DNA of 57,941 bases, from positions 1-57,941 of the forward strand of contig JALVAK010000143.1 in assembly GCA_027011225.1 (NCBI GenBank). Reading direction: 5' to 3'. Positions 46,158-54,360 of this stretch are shown piece by piece (the first letter of the stretch is position 1; each line of letters starts with the position of its first letter). The translations under genes were made by a program, and so were the position numbers. A model generated the notes under the pieces. That model was not told where the DNA came from, did not search any database, and was given only the letters and a program-made list of their open reading frames with translations. This stretch comes from Nautiliaceae bacterium (GTDB lineage Bacteria > Campylobacterota > Campylobacteria > Campylobacterales > Nautiliaceae).

Positions 46158-47177
46158 ATGAGCAAAAAAAGAGTTGCTATAAATGGTCTTGGAAGAATTG
46201 GTAAAATGGTGCTTTGGCATTATATTATTAATAAACCTAAAAATATAGAAATAGTAGCAGCAAATGGTGGAAGTGGAAGTGCTGAAGATTTAGCTTATAT
46301 GCTCAAATTTGATAGTGTACATGGAAGATTTCCAGCTGATATTAGTTATACAGATGATACTTTAAAAGTTGGAGATATGGAAATAAAATTAGTTACAGGA
46401 AGAGAGCCTGAGAGTTTGCCATGGAATGAGCTAGGAGTTGATATAGTACTTGAGTGTACTGGAAAATTTACAAAAAGAGATGCAGCTGCAAAACATTTAA
46501 AAGCTGGCGCTAAAAAAGTAATAATATCTGCTCCTAGCAAAGATGCAGATGTTACCATAGTAATGGGAGTAAATCATGATTGGTATGAGCCAAGTAAACA
46601 TGATGTAATTTCAAATGCGTCTTGTACTACAAACTCACTAGCACCTGCAATTAAAGTACTTAATGATAATTTCGGAATAGAAAGTGCACTTGTAACAACT
46701 GTACATGCTTATACATCTTCTCAAGTTACAGTTGATAGAAAAATGCCAGGAAAACACAGAAGAGGACGTGCAGCAGCTATTAATATTATACCAACAAGCA
46801 CAGGTGCGGCAATAGCAACAACAAAAGTTATACCAGAACTTCAAGGCAAAATGGATGCAAAAGCTCTAAGAGTGCCAGTTGCAGATGTAGCAATTACTGA
46901 TATTTCAGCAACTTTAAAAAAGAATGTAAGCGCTGAGGAGATAAATAAAGCATTTGAAGAAGCAATGAATTCATATCTTAAAGGTATTTTAGAAATTACA
47001 TATGATGAAGTTGTATCAACTGATATGATAAATAATCCTCACTCAAGTATTATAGATGGGCTCTCAACAATGGTAGTTGATGGAAATAAAGCTAAAGTAT
47101 TTGCATGGTATGATAATGAATTTGGATACTCTGGAAGATTATTAGAGCTTGCAGATTTAGTTGCTTCAAAAATGTAA
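46158..47177 (+). CDS. gap: Glyceraldehyde-3-phosphate dehydrogenase, type I
   Basis: A 339-residue NAD(P)-dependent enzyme of gluconeogenesis/glycolysis. Start at ATG 46158 (MSKKRVAINGLGRIG) with GGAG 6 nt ahead; ten upstream codons in frame have no ribosome site. Catalytic Cys in SNASCTTNSLAPAIK, plus VTTVHAYTSSQ and WYDNEFGYS. Standalone gene here with its own promoter and terminator. In an autotroph it would work in the gluconeogenic direction. Confidence 0.97.
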   Translation: MSKKRVAINGLGRIGKMVLWHYIINKPKNIEIVAANGGSGSAEDLAYMLKFDSVHGRFPADISYTDDTLKVGDMEIKLVTGREPESLPWNELGVDIVLECTGKFTKRDAAAKHLKAGAKKVIISAPSKDADVTIVMGVNHDWYEPSKHDVISNASCTTNSLAPAIKVLNDNFGIESALVTTVHAYTSSQVTVDRKMPGKHRRGRAAAINIIPTSTGAAIATTKVIPELQGKMDAKALRVPVADVAITDISATLKKNVSAEEINKAFEEAMNSYLKGILEITYDEVVSTDMINNPHSSIIDGLSTMVVDGNKAKVFAWYDNEFGYSGRLLELADLVASKM

Positions 47178-47194
47178 AGGGAGAAATCCCTTTT
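47176..47194 (+). terminator. Bidirectional hairpin between gap and the RAYT gene
   Basis: AAAGGGA-GAAA-TCCCTTT with a GNRA loop, 7 bp, at the end of gap and directly before the convergent stop of the transposase-like gene. The T tract is short, so efficiency is uncertain. Confidence 0.6.
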
Positions 47195-47933
47195 AACTTT
47201 TAGCAAGTTTGCTAATATAAGCGTTTGATACTCCTAAAAATCTTGCAATTTCACTATATTTATATCCATTTGCTTTTGCAGCTTTGATTGCTTCTTTTTT
47301 ATCTTTATACTCTTCAAAAAATTCTGATAGTTTTTTTCTAATTACTTTTACTTCTCCATCTACTATTATTATTTTTGGCTCTTTGTAAATCTCTTCTAAT
47401 TCATGTTTTTCTAAAGGTTTTCTAAGCCACTCTATATACTCCTCTAAAGGCTTTTGTAAAATTTTACTATCTCTTATAATTTCAAAAAATTTAGTTTTTT
47501 TAAGTCTAAGAGCTAGAGATTGATATTCCCATTTAGTTACATCATCTACTAAATTTAAGGCAACTGCATTTCTTTCAATATATTTAACTACTCTCCAAAA
47601 ATGCTCTTCATCAAAAAGCATATAACTCTCAAATCTACCTTTCCACAGATGCCCTACTCTTCCACTTTTAAAGTTATACCAAGCAGCATAAGCAGAATTT
47701 AAAAATCTCATAGCTTCACTTAAGTTTGGTAAAGTTGTCTCAAGCAAAATATGATAATGAGTTGGAAGCAATGTAAAGGCATGAATTTTTATTTTATAAT
47801 CATATGTAGTTTTTAACATAAGCTCTAAAAATTTATGAAAATCCTCTTTTTGCTCAAAAACTATACTTTCATTTACACCTCTATTTACTATATGATAAAA
47901 TCCCGGCTCGTTTATTCTTGGTTTTCTTGCCAT
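47193..47933 (-). CDS. REP-associated tyrosine transposase (RAYT, Y1/HUH family)
   Basis: A 246-residue single-strand DNA transposase-like protein: N-terminal NEPGFYHIVNRGVN, the HUH-type metal site in FTLLPTHYHILLE, VGHLWKGRFESYM, and a C-terminal helix-turn-helix (YSEIARFLGVSNAYISKLA) absent from IS200 enzymes but usual in RAYTs. Intact and with its own promoter (47967-47995). I saw no REP palindromes or IS ends around it, so it looks like a resident, not a recent insertion. RAYTs are thought to handle REP elements. Confidence 0.9.
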   Translation of the reverse strand: MARKPRINEPGFYHIVNRGVNESIVFEQKEDFHKFLELMLKTTYDYKIKIHAFTLLPTHYHILLETTLPNLSEAMRFLNSAYAAWYNFKSGRVGHLWKGRFESYMLFDEEHFWRVVKYIERNAVALNLVDDVTKWEYQSLALRLKKTKFFEIIRDSKILQKPLEEYIEWLRKPLEKHELEEIYKEPKIIIVDGEVKVIRKKLSEFFEEYKDKKEAIKAAKANGYKYSEIARFLGVSNAYISKLAKS

Positions 47934-47966
47934 ATCTTTCCTTTGACCCTTATAAATTTGACTAAA

Positions 47967-47995
47967 ATATTACATAAATTTTACATCTTTTTCAA
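47967..47995 (-). promoter_or_regulatory. Promoter of the RAYT gene
   Basis: Reverse strand TTGAAA (47990-47995), exactly 17 nt, TAATAT (47967-47972), giving a start about 25-30 nt before the ATG at 47933. Confidence 0.6.
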
Positions 47996-48001
47996 GGGAT
48001 T

Positions 48002-48436
48002 TTAAATTTTTTCTACTCTAATAATTTTATTTCCATTCATTATTAATCTTACTCTATCTCCTTTTTTGAGTTTTACACCTTTTACAATTACTACAATCTC
48101 TCTTCCATCATCAAGCCTTATAAAAAGCTCTTCTCCATTTGCTTTATCAAGCTCATACCCTGCAAGAGCACCCGTTATTCCACCTATTAAAGTAGATAAA
48201 ACATTTCCTTTCCCTCCCCCAAACATACTACCAAGCACACTACCACTCATAGCACCAACCATTACTCCATTTCCATTATCTTTTAAAATAACTTTCTTTA
48301 CATCTTCAACTATACCAGTTTTATAAGTAAACATTTTATTAGTTTCATACACATCAACCTCATTAGAATTATACATTTGAGTACATCCACTAAATAATAT
48401 AGCTATAACTCCTAAAATAAATAAATATTTTCTCAT
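48002..48436 (-). CDS. SlyB/Pcp-like glycine-zipper lipoprotein
   Basis: A 144-residue outer-membrane lipoprotein: lipobox AILFSGCT, a glycine zipper (VMVGAMSGSVLGSMFGGGKG, LIGGITGALAGYEL) and a C-terminal small beta domain ending RLIMNGNKIIRVEKI. SlyB-type proteins stabilise the outer membrane under stress. It overlaps pqiC by 4 nt, so it travels with the lipid-transport operon. Confidence 0.85.
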   Translation of the reverse strand: MRKYLFILGVIAILFSGCTQMYNSNEVDVYETNKMFTYKTGIVEDVKKVILKDNGNGVMVGAMSGSVLGSMFGGGKGNVLSTLIGGITGALAGYELDKANGEELFIRLDDGREIVVIVKGVKLKKGDRVRLIMNGNKIIRVEKI

Positions 48437-48912
48437 TTAATATCCTTTATAATAGCATTCACAATAGCATCAAAAGCATCATTTATACAATTATAATTTT
48501 TACACTTTTCACTGAAGTTTACTTTTTTAACTTTAGAGTTTATATAAACTCTTGCATGCATATATAATTTATCATCTTTTAAATAAAAATCGTCAATTTT
48601 TATATCAACTTTATATTTTGCATCTCCATCCCATGGATACAAAAACACTTTTGAATTACATAATGCATTTGATAATTTAGTGCTAACAATATTTATAGGC
48701 TCTTTTGAAATATAAAGATTTGTATCTTTTAATATATGCTCGTTTAATTCTAATATTTCTAAGTCTTTCATATAATAAGGAAGTGTTACTTCTTTTATTC
48801 CTATGCTAACGCTTTCGTTTTTAACACATTTATGATTTGTTGGCACAAAAACAAATTTCTTATTTGAGCATCCTAAAAAAATTAATAAAAACAAAAATAA
48901 AATTTTTTTCAC
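48433..48912 (-). CDS. pqiC: PqiC-like transport auxiliary lipoprotein
   Basis: A 159-residue lipoprotein (lipobox LIFLGCSN, GTG start at 48912) of the DUF330/ABC-transport auxiliary family, judged by size, the order after an MCE protein and the beta-rich core VSIGIKEVTLPYYMKDLEIL. PqiC caps the PqiB tunnel at the outer membrane. The sequence itself is diverged, so the call rests partly on position (2 nt after pqiB). Confidence 0.75.
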   Translation of the reverse strand: MKKILFLFLLIFLGCSNKKFVFVPTNHKCVKNESVSIGIKEVTLPYYMKDLEILELNEHILKDTNLYISKEPINIVSTKLSNALCNSKVFLYPWDGDAKYKVDIKIDDFYLKDDKLYMHARVYINSKVKKVNFSEKCKNYNCINDAFDAIVNAIIKDIK

Positions 48913-48913
48913 T

Positions 48914-50461
48914 CTAATCTCCTAAAAGTATAGAATTTGGTTTTTTATCGATTTTTATTATTAGTCTATTTAAGTTATTTGTTGTTTTATCTATATCATA
49001 TAAAACTTTTGAGACTTTTTTATAAAATAATGAATTATTTGAATATGTTTTTAAAGTATCATTTAAAGTTTTTAAAAGCTCATTTGAATTATCAAGTAAT
49101 TGATTAATCTTAGGATTACTTACAAAATTGCTTATGTTATCACTCATTTTTGATATTGATAAAAGAGTTTTACTAAGCAAAGGTGTAGTTTTAGATATCA
49201 TCTCATTAAAATTATTTATGCTTTCTTTAAGAGGTAAAGCATTTAATTTATCCAAAAATTTAGATAATTTATCAGCAATACTCTCTTGAGGTTTATAAAT
49301 TACATTTATTTTAGCTCTCCCATTGAGCATTTCATAAGAATAAGCCTTTTTAGTAAAAACTAAATCTAAATAAGCCCCAAATAAATCCTTTTTAAGAGCT
49401 ACACTAATTCCTTTATCAAAAAGCTTTTTAATATTTGTGTTAAATGCAGCCACATTAATTTTTAAAATAGCAAAAGAAATAATTTTGTCTTTATTAAAAT
49501 CAAAATATGATTTTACTTCTTTTATAAATCCTACATTAAACCCTCTAAATTTAATAACCTCATTAGCATTTAAAAGAGAGTTTTGTCTATCAAAAACTGC
49601 TATAAATTCTTTATACTGAGCTTTATCTCCTAATTTATTAGCAAAAGCTTCTGCTTTTGATGGATATAATTCAAACACTTTTTTAGTTAAAGATTTATTA
49701 AAATCTAAAGTATCAAAAGCTATACCTCCAAAAATAAGCTCTTTTAAACTAGGTGTTGAGAGCTGAAGATAATTTTTAGAAAGAGAAATATCAATTTTTT
49801 TCACATTCCAAAATTTAGTAGAATCATTTAAAAATTTTGTATATTTGTTATTAATTGAAATAATTATTTCTACTTTGCCATTATTTTTTAAATTTATCTT
49901 CCTTATGCTTCCAACTTTTATATGCTTATAAAATATTGGAAGTTTTTCACTAAGCCCATATGTAGAATCAGCCACTAATTTTAAAATTTTACTATTTAAA
50001 ATAAAACTATCAAGAGGCGGATTATCAAGACCTTTGAATTTTTCTTTTGTAAAACCTTTAGGTTTTGCATACATTTGAATATATGGTCCGCTAAGCAAAG
50101 CATCAAGCCCTCTAACCTGAGTAAGAGCAATTTGAGGCTTTACTATCCAAAATTTAGTAGTGTCGTTTAAAAACGGCTTCATATCTTTATGCATTCTAAC
50201 ATATACTAAAACACCTTCATTTCTCTTCATAATTTCAACTTTTTCTACCTGTCCAACTGCCACATCTCTAAATTTAACAACCGAGCGTTTTGGCTCTAGC
50301 CCTCCACTATTTTTAAATTGAATTGTAATTAATGGACCAAGAGAAGAGTAATACTTATAAATAAGCCATCCTCCTACGATTAAAGAAATTATCGGTATTA
50401 TCCAAACAATTAAATTAACTTCCTTTTTTTTAATCTTTACTTCTAAAATTTCTTCATTCAC
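48914..50461 (-). CDS. pqiB: MCE-domain lipid transport protein PqiB
   Basis: A 515-residue inner-membrane-anchored protein: one N-terminal helix (IVWIIPIISLIVGGWLIYKY), three MCE domains (QFKNSGGLEPKRSVVKFRDV near 45; ADSTYGLSEKLPIFYKHIKV near 165; DRQNSLLNANEVIKFRGFNV near 290), and a long coiled C-terminus. These stack as hexamers bridging the periplasm and move phospholipids. GTG start at 50461 overlaps the upstream PqiA gene by 8 nt. Confidence 0.93.
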   Translation of the reverse strand: MNEEILEVKIKKKEVNLIVWIIPIISLIVGGWLIYKYYSSLGPLITIQFKNSGGLEPKRSVVKFRDVAVGQVEKVEIMKRNEGVLVYVRMHKDMKPFLNDTTKFWIVKPQIALTQVRGLDALLSGPYIQMYAKPKGFTKEKFKGLDNPPLDSFILNSKILKLVADSTYGLSEKLPIFYKHIKVGSIRKINLKNNGKVEIIISINNKYTKFLNDSTKFWNVKKIDISLSKNYLQLSTPSLKELIFGGIAFDTLDFNKSLTKKVFELYPSKAEAFANKLGDKAQYKEFIAVFDRQNSLLNANEVIKFRGFNVGFIKEVKSYFDFNKDKIISFAILKINVAAFNTNIKKLFDKGISVALKKDLFGAYLDLVFTKKAYSYEMLNGRAKINVIYKPQESIADKLSKFLDKLNALPLKESINNFNEMISKTTPLLSKTLLSISKMSDNISNFVSNPKINQLLDNSNELLKTLNDTLKTYSNNSLFYKKVSKVLYDIDKTTNNLNRLIIKIDKKPNSILLGD

Positions 50462-51035
50462 AATTTGCTCCTATCATTCTTTCATCAAAACTCATCGCAC
50501 TAAGAATAGTAAAAATTACCATTAATAAAAAATAAAGCACTGCTTTTTGAGGAATTATACTTATATATTGAAAATGAATAATACTTGCCATTACAAACAC
50601 TACAAAAACATCAAGTAACGACCATGGACCTGATATTTCTATAAATTTATAAAGTTTTCTTTTAAGTTTTATATTTTTGCATGATTTTACACTAATTATT
50701 AAATAAAATAAAATTACGAATTTCAAAAAAGGAATAAGTACAGAAGCCAAAAATACAATAATAGCAATAGGATAATCTCCACTTTTCCATAATTCAAAAA
50801 TTCCACCAATAATAGTACTTGTGTAAGTCAAAAAGAATTTATTTGTTTGCAATATTGGATAGATATTAGCCGGAAAATAGAAAATAACTGCAGTAATTAA
50901 AAAAGCTAAAGATGTATAAATAAAAGAATAATCTGTTTTAATCTTTAAACTGCACCTTTTACAATATTCATCAAAAGCAGTATTTGTAGCACCACAATGA
51001 ATACATCTTACATATTTTTTTCGTATATTTCCCAT
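50454..51035 (-). CDS. PqiA half-protein, second
   Basis: A 193-residue membrane protein with an N-terminal zinc ribbon (CIHCGATNTAFDEYCKRC) and four helices, matching one repeat of E. coli PqiA. Contains FPANIYPILQTNKFF and WSLLDVFVVFVMASIIHFQY, PqiA blocks. Together with the preceding gene it likely replaces a single fused PqiA. It overlaps that gene by 28 nt and pqiB by 8 nt. Confidence 0.88.
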   Translation of the reverse strand: MGNIRKKYVRCIHCGATNTAFDEYCKRCSLKIKTDYSFIYTSLAFLITAVIFYFPANIYPILQTNKFFLTYTSTIIGGIFELWKSGDYPIAIIVFLASVLIPFLKFVILFYLIISVKSCKNIKLKRKLYKFIEISGPWSLLDVFVVFVMASIIHFQYISIIPQKAVLYFLLMVIFTILSAMSFDERMIGANCE

Positions 51036-51613
51036 AATGAATGAACTCCTATTATTTTTACTATGTAAAACATTATACTTAAAAACAAAATATACGCAAT
51101 AAAGCCAATATCAAAAATTATATCTGCATATGAAAACATTTTTATTAATGAAACTAAAATAGCTATAAAAAATATATCTAAAAAACACCAATCTTTCATT
51201 ATTGTAATTAAAATTAAAAGTTTTTTTACAAAAGACTTATTAAATTTAACTAACAATAAAAAACTACTCATAAAATATGCAACTGCACAAATAAATGGAA
51301 ATAAAAAAACACTAAATAAAACAAACAAAGATATAATAATATATCCTTTATTGAACAAAAATAAAATAGCATTAAAAATTCTAAAAGAATCTTCATACCC
51401 TATAATATTTATTTTAATAATTGGAAAAAACATTGCTATAATAAAAAAAATAACACCACTTAATACTAAAGAAAATATCTTAAGCTCTATATTTGATTCA
51501 TATTTATACAATACTTTACCACATTTAGCACATACTGCTACTTCATTAGGATTTAAGGCTCGTTTTATATTAGGAGATTCACAATGAGGGCATACTATTA
51601 TATTTTTCGTCAT
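51008..51613 (-). CDS. PqiA half-protein, first
   Basis: A 201-residue membrane protein: zinc ribbon CPHCESPNIK...CAKCGKVLY, four helices, PqiA block FFPIIKINIIGY and DWCFLDIFFIAILVSLIKM. First gene of the Pqi operon. A perfect TTGACA lies on its strand at 51643-51648 but the nearest TATAAG is 21 nt away. Pairing with the second half probably reconstitutes a PqiA-like unit. Confidence 0.85.
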   Translation of the reverse strand: MTKNIIVCPHCESPNIKRALNPNEVAVCAKCGKVLYKYESNIELKIFSLVLSGVIFFIIAMFFPIIKINIIGYEDSFRIFNAILFLFNKGYIIISLFVLFSVFLFPFICAVAYFMSSFLLLVKFNKSFVKKLLILITIMKDWCFLDIFFIAILVSLIKMFSYADIIFDIGFIAYILFLSIMFYIVKIIGVHSLWEIYEKNM

Positions 51614-51673
51614 TACTTATACCATATATTTTTTATTAAAAGTGTCAAAGAGTATTTATTTAAGATAAATTAC

Positions 51674-51750
<77 letters not shown>

Positions 51751-51752
51751 AA

Positions 51753-51828
51753 TGGTGGTCGCTGCAGGGCTCGAACCTGCGACCCCCAGCTTGTAAGGCT
51801 GGTGCTCTCCCAACTGAGCTAAGCGACC
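51753..51828 (-). tRNA. tRNA-Val (TAC)
   Basis: 76 nt with encoded CCA. Acceptor GGTCGCT pairs with AGCGACC, anticodon loop CCTTACAAG (TAC), T loop GTTCGAGCC. Two bases separate it from tRNA-Asp. Confidence 0.97.
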
Positions 51829-51832
51829 AAAG

Positions 51833-51908
51833 TGGCGTCCCCAACGGGATTCGAACCCGTGTCGCCGCCGTGAAAGGGCGGTATCCTAGACCACTAGACG
51901 ATGGGGAC
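51833..51908 (-). tRNA. tRNA-Glu (TTC)
   Basis: 76 nt with encoded CCA. Acceptor GTCCCCA/TGGGGAC, anticodon loop CCTTTCACG (TTC), T loop GTTCGAATC. It is also the substrate tRNA for HemA at 4171-5430. Confidence 0.97.
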
Positions 51909-51911
51909 AAA

Positions 51912-51987
51912 TGGTGACCCGTGCTGGATTCGAACCAGCGGCCCTCTGCTTAAAAGGCAGATGCTCTACCGACTGAGCTAACGGGTC
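51912..51987 (-). tRNA. tRNA-Lys (TTT)
   Basis: 76 nt with encoded CCA. Acceptor GACCCGT/ACGGGTC, anticodon loop CCTTTTAAG (TTT), T loop GTTCGAATC. First in the Lys-Glu-Val-Asp transcript. Confidence 0.97.
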
Positions 51988-51994
51988 AATTTCT

Positions 51995-52047
51995 CACAAC
52001 TTTCGTTGTGTGGGTGAAATTATAAGAAAAAAATTTTTTTAAGTCAA
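51995..52047 (-). promoter_or_regulatory. tRNA-cluster promoter and 5' leader hairpin
   Basis: Reverse strand TTGACT (52042-52047), 17 nt, TATAAT (52019-52024): a near-perfect sigma-70 promoter, start near 52012. The 25-nt leader contains the hairpin CACAAC-GAAA-GTTGTG (51995-52010), ending 7 nt before the mature tRNA-Lys 5' end, possibly a processing aid. Confidence 0.8.
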
Positions 52048-52239
52048 GAGATTAAAGAAAATTTTTAGAAAAAGAGTTATTATTCTCTTAAGTATATTTA
52101 TCTTTTCTAATAACTCCTTAGAAATTTGCTCTAACTCTTCATAGTATTTTTTTGCTTTTTCTAATTCTTGTGAGATATTTTAATAAGTATCATGTAATCT
52201 CATATGCAAGTTTTCAATTTTTATTAATGTTTTTAACAT
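52039..52239 (-). pseudogene. Possible short coding frame broken by one stop
   Basis: From ATG 52239 the frame reads MLKTLIKIENLHMRLHDTY, a TAA (52180-52182), then NISQELEKAKKYYEELEQIS and on for 26 more codons to TAA at 52039. The second part is coiled-coil-like. The AAGAAG before the ATG is a weak ribosome site and the 3' end covers the tRNA -35 box. It could be a decayed small gene or chance. No other content seen between 52048 and 52286 except a weak TAAAAT (52259-52264) for the next operon. Confidence 0.25.
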
Positions 52240-52286
52240 CTTCTTAATAAAAAAGTCATAAAATACTTTAATAAAAAAGGCTAAAA

Positions 52287-53216
52287 ATGCACATACTTCA
52301 AAATATTAAAAATGAAATAAAAAAAGCTATCATTGGACATGAAAAATTAATTGATTCAATGCTAATAGCTCTTATTACAAAAGGACATATACTAATAGAA
52401 GGTGTGCCAGGAATTGCAAAAACTACAGCTGTAAAAGCACTTGCTAAATCAGTTGACTTAGAATTTAAAAGAGTGCAATTTACTCCAGATTTACTTCCAA
52501 GCGACATTACAGGAATTGAGATATACAACCCAAAAACAAATGAATTTCAAATCAAAAAAGGAGCTATTTTTACTAACTTTTTACTAGCAGATGAAATAAA
52601 TAGAGCTCCTGCAAAAGTACAAAGTGCACTTCTTGAAGCCATGCAAGAGAGACAAGTAACTATAGGAGAAGAAAATTTTACATTACCAAATCCTTTTATG
52701 GTCCTTGCTACTCAAAACCCAATAGAGCAAGAAGGAACTTACCCTCTTCCTGAAGCTCAACTTGATAGATTTATGCTAAAAGTAGAAGTTGATTATAATA
52801 CGCTTGAAGAAGAAATTGAAATAATAAAATTACTTGACAATCCAAAAGAGATAAAACCAGTAGCAAATAAAGAAGATATCCTAAAACTCCAAAAAGAAGT
52901 TAAAAATATACATATTGATGATGAGCTTATTAGATATATTGCTACAATAGTAAATGAAACGAGAAAACCAAAGCATATTAAATATGGAGAATATATTGAG
53001 CTTGGGGCATCGCCAAGAGCGACAATTTCACTTGTTAACGCCTCAAAAGCCAATGCAATGCTCAAAAATAAAGATTACGTTGCACCAAGCGATATAATTG
53101 AGCTTATTCCTTTAGTGCTTAAACATAGAATAAAACTAAATTACAAAGCAGAAGCCGAAGAGATAGATAAAGATATGATAATTAAAGAAATCATAAAAGC
53201 AATTGATATACCATGA
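52287..53216 (+). CDS. MoxR-family AAA+ ATPase
   Basis: A 309-residue chaperone-like ATPase: Walker A GVPGIAKTTAVKALA, Walker B FLLADEINRAPAKVQSALLE, sensor VLATQNPIEQEGTYPLPEAQ, and C-terminal lid with GASPRATISL. MoxR proteins insert metals or activate partners with von Willebrand (VWA) domains. First gene of the Bat operon; the next gene starts inside its stop (ATGA). Confidence 0.94.
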   Translation: MHILQNIKNEIKKAIIGHEKLIDSMLIALITKGHILIEGVPGIAKTTAVKALAKSVDLEFKRVQFTPDLLPSDITGIEIYNPKTNEFQIKKGAIFTNFLLADEINRAPAKVQSALLEAMQERQVTIGEENFTLPNPFMVLATQNPIEQEGTYPLPEAQLDRFMLKVEVDYNTLEEEIEIIKLLDNPKEIKPVANKEDILKLQKEVKNIHIDDELIRYIATIVNETRKPKHIKYGEYIELGASPRATISLVNASKANAMLKNKDYVAPSDIIELIPLVLKHRIKLNYKAEAEEIDKDMIIKEIIKAIDIP

Positions 53217-54010
53217 AAGAGCTTATAATAAAAACAAAAAAGAGAGTATATTCTCTTTTTAGCGGAAGACATTTAAGCAAATTAAAAGGAAGTGGGCTTG
53301 ATTTTAGAGAAATTAGAGAATATTCATATAATGAAGATGCAAAAAGAATAGATTGGAAAATAAGTGCAAAACTTCAAAAACCTATGGTAAAAGAATTTGA
53401 TGAAAATAAAGAGTTAAACATTATTATTTTATATCTTTTAAGTGGGAGTATGCATTTTGGAAGTGTAAGATTAAAAAGTGAGCTTGCTATTGAAATAATG
53501 TCTATTTTGGCATTTAGTGCAATAAAAAATGATGATAAAGTAACATTTATTGCATATGATAACAAACCCCTACATTTTAAACCTACAAAATCAGCAAATA
53601 CTGCATTTGCATATATTGAGCAAATATCTCAGATTAAACTACTTAACAGAGATTATGATTTTTATTTTATAGATTATTTAAACAAAATAAAAAACTCAAT
53701 TCTTTTTATTATAAGCGATTTTTATAAAATACCGCCCCTTCATAAGTTAAAACACGAAACTTACGCTATAAAAATAAGAGACAAATTTGAAGAAAACCCT
53801 AAATTCAAAGGGTATATCAATACAATCAATCCCATAACTTTAAATGAAAACGAAACTTTTTTTAATGCCTATTCAATACAAAAACATAAAAATTATATTA
53901 ATAACTTAGATAAAAATTTTAATGAATTATTGAATTCAAAAAGAATAAAACATACAAAAATTTATACACATGATGATGCCTTTTTTAAATTAGGAGAGCT
54001 TTTAAAATGA
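53213..54010 (+). CDS. DUF58 protein of the Bat operon
   Basis: A 265-residue protein with the DUF58 signature GRHLSKLKGSGLDFREIREY and DAKRIDWKISAKLQKPMVKE, followed by a VWA-like fold whose metal site is changed (IIILYLLSGSMHFG). It is the usual companion of MoxR. 4-nt overlaps on both sides. Confidence 0.9.
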   Translation: MKELIIKTKKRVYSLFSGRHLSKLKGSGLDFREIREYSYNEDAKRIDWKISAKLQKPMVKEFDENKELNIIILYLLSGSMHFGSVRLKSELAIEIMSILAFSAIKNDDKVTFIAYDNKPLHFKPTKSANTAFAYIEQISQIKLLNRDYDFYFIDYLNKIKNSILFIISDFYKIPPLHKLKHETYAIKIRDKFEENPKFKGYINTINPITLNENETFFNAYSIQKHKNYINNLDKNFNELLNSKRIKHTKIYTHDDAFFKLGELLK

Positions 54011-54360
54011 ATGAATTAGCAAAACTAAAACCTATAAAACCAGATGTTGCAATAAATACATTTCATTTTAATTGGTGGATAGTTTTAGTTATTGTCATTT
54101 TTTTAGGAATAATAATTATTTTTCTTAAAAAATCTTTAAAAATTAAAAAAGAGAAAAAAGAGTTATTAAACTTATTACACAATCCCAAAAAATTTGCTTA
54201 CGAATTTACAAAAAAAGCAAAAAAATTTAAAAATAAAAAAAATGAAAAACTTTTAGAAGAAATTCTAATACGCCTTAGCAACTACAAATATAAAAAAGAA
54301 GTAAAAAACATAGACGAGAAAACAAAAAAAATGATAAAAAACTATTTAGGAATCAAATGA
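54007..54360 (+). CDS. Small membrane protein of the Bat operon (DUF4381-like)
   Basis: A 117-residue protein with one membrane helix (about 25-44, WWIVLVIVIFLGIIIIF) and a Lys-rich cytoplasmic tail. Size and place between DUF58 and BatA match the DUF4381 component; the sequence alone is weak. It overlaps both neighbours by 4 nt. Confidence 0.7.
   Translation: MNELAKLKPIKPDVAINTFHFNWWIVLVIVIFLGIIIIFLKKSLKIKKEKKELLNLLHNPKKFAYEFTKKAKKFKNKKNEKLLEEILIRLSNYKYKKEVKNIDEKTKKMIKNYLGIK

Noticed and set aside
47934-48001. REP-like palindromes next to the RAYT gene
   Set aside because: Only weak A/T pairings and a 5-bp CCCTT/AAGGG match; not a convincing REP.
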